NCBI GenBank assembly: GCA_026745465.1
Contig: JACYXH010000708.1
Span: 628,478 to 692,477 of the forward strand
DNA length: 64,000 nt
DNA from: Lota lota
Taxonomy: Eukaryota; Chordata; Actinopteri; Gadiformes; Lotidae
Direction: 5' to 3'
Of the stretch, positions 63,511 through 64,000 are shown piece by piece. Position 1 is the stretch's first letter; every line of letters begins with the position of its first letter. The translations under genes and the position numbers were made by a program. The notes under the pieces are model-generated. The model was not told where the DNA came from and made no database searches. It saw nothing but the letters and a program-made list of their open reading frames with translations.

Positions 63511-63573
63511 CAGTGCACACACGAGCAGCAGAGCTATGAGAGCAGCAGACAGCGGATTCAGTCAGAGTAGGAA
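63511..63573 (-). mobile_element. Fragment of the block-A hAT-like sequence
   Basis: The reverse complement matches 14,464-14,530 essentially base for base (CTTCCTACTCTGACTGAATC, GTCTGCTGCTCTCATAGCTC). It abuts the satellite edge. Confidence 0.8.
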
Positions 63574-63779
63574 GTTTGGTGTGTGTGTGTGTGTGTGAAT
63601 GTGTGTGTGCTTGTGGGTGTGTGTGTGTGTGTTGCATCAATATAGACATGATTATTAAGCTGCATTTGTGACCCACATAAACATAATATTATGAAACGCA
63701 AAAATGTGAATTTATTTTCAAACGTAGGTTAACCCACCCCTAGGTATTTTATTTAGTTACAAATCCAACTAGATTTTAT

Positions 63780-63853
<74 letters not shown>

Positions 63854-64000
63854 GTGGTAGGGACAAGGAGGGAACTGGGATTGGGCCTAAGTCTCTTGAC
63901 CTCAGGGTTCAGAGGATAGCCTAGCATCATAGAGCCAGAGTCTAGGGTCATGGGGTCAAGGTCCCTCTGTCATGGGGGAGGTTGTTAGAGTCATCCAACA
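63574..64000. repeat. GT microsatellites and unclassified end
   Basis: Interrupted GT at about 63,579-63,632 and pure (GT)n at 63,782-63,850. The remainder, up to the window end, shows no gene. Confidence 0.85.

Noticed and set aside
53968..63518. Dozens of long minus-strand open frames rich in Gly, Trp, Cys, Val and Leu
   Set aside because: They are translations of the C/A-rich satellite. The plus strand has few T, so stop codons are rare in all minus frames, and overlapping frames are equally open. No domain is recognised.

Overview
The window looks like nuclear DNA of a teleost fish. The reasons are tandem TRIM E3 ligase genes of the bloodthirsty-related (btr, TRIM39/TRIM21-like) type, a fish-specific NLR gene of NLRC3-like architecture (FISNA, NACHT, LRR exons, B30.2), vertebrate tRNA genes with internal pol III promoters, GT-AG introns, and very long CA/GT microsatellites. 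The heavy dinucleotide content would suit a gadiform (cod-like) fish, but that is only a guess. There is no bacterial or organelle signal.

Layout. 1-2,860: a decaying tRNA cluster (Lys, Thr, Gln, Gly, Leu x2, Asp x2, plus relics) built from small tandem duplications. 3.4-31.2 kb: five TRIM genes, all on the minus strand. TRIM-1 (3,477-4,965) is a pseudogene. TRIM-2 (11,752-13,377) and TRIM-5 (28,528-30,150) are intact genes with one uninterrupted coding exon. TRIM-3 (16,500-18,706) and TRIM-4 (22,027-24,235) have two coding exons, and their B30.2 domain is of a different, NLR type. TRIM-2 to TRIM-5 share a duplicated 5' module (TATA promoter, non-coding exon, intron). Their spacers hold transposon fragments (Ty3/gypsy, hAT-like, LTR-like, a LINE), GA-rich tracts and a 36-bp minisatellite. 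34.5-51.8 kb: one NLR gene on the plus strand with at least 13 recognisable exons, several tandem repeats inside its introns, duplicated LRR exons and a terminal B30.2 exon. 52.5-53.7 kb: a deleted hAT/ZMYM-like transposase relic. 54-63.5 kb: a C/A-rich satellite (unit about 11 bp, with an approximately 1.06-kb higher-order repeat), interrupted by an LTR-like piece and a GC-rich duplicated block.

How the parts fit. This is an innate-immunity gene nursery. TRIM E3 ligases and NLRs both use B30.2 (PRY-SPRY) domains as recognition modules. TRIM-3, TRIM-4 and the NLR share not only the B30.2 exon but also the preceding splice donor, the start of the intron and the last few codons of the upstream exon. 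A movable exon-intron-exon B30.2 cassette therefore appears to have been exchanged between the two families in or near this cluster.

The other main observations are: a perfect 18-bp hairpin 0.6 kb upstream of the NLR whose one arm is identical over 16 nt to NLR coding sequence (so the other arm is antisense to the mRNA); an NLR exon that appears to have lost its splice donor while the downstream intron stays open in frame; splice acceptors made of (TG)n or poly-C; and a tRNA-Leu copy whose anticodon reads AAG instead of CAG. Exon boundaries were read by eye from splice consensus, phase and family knowledge, and no alignment or expression data were available.
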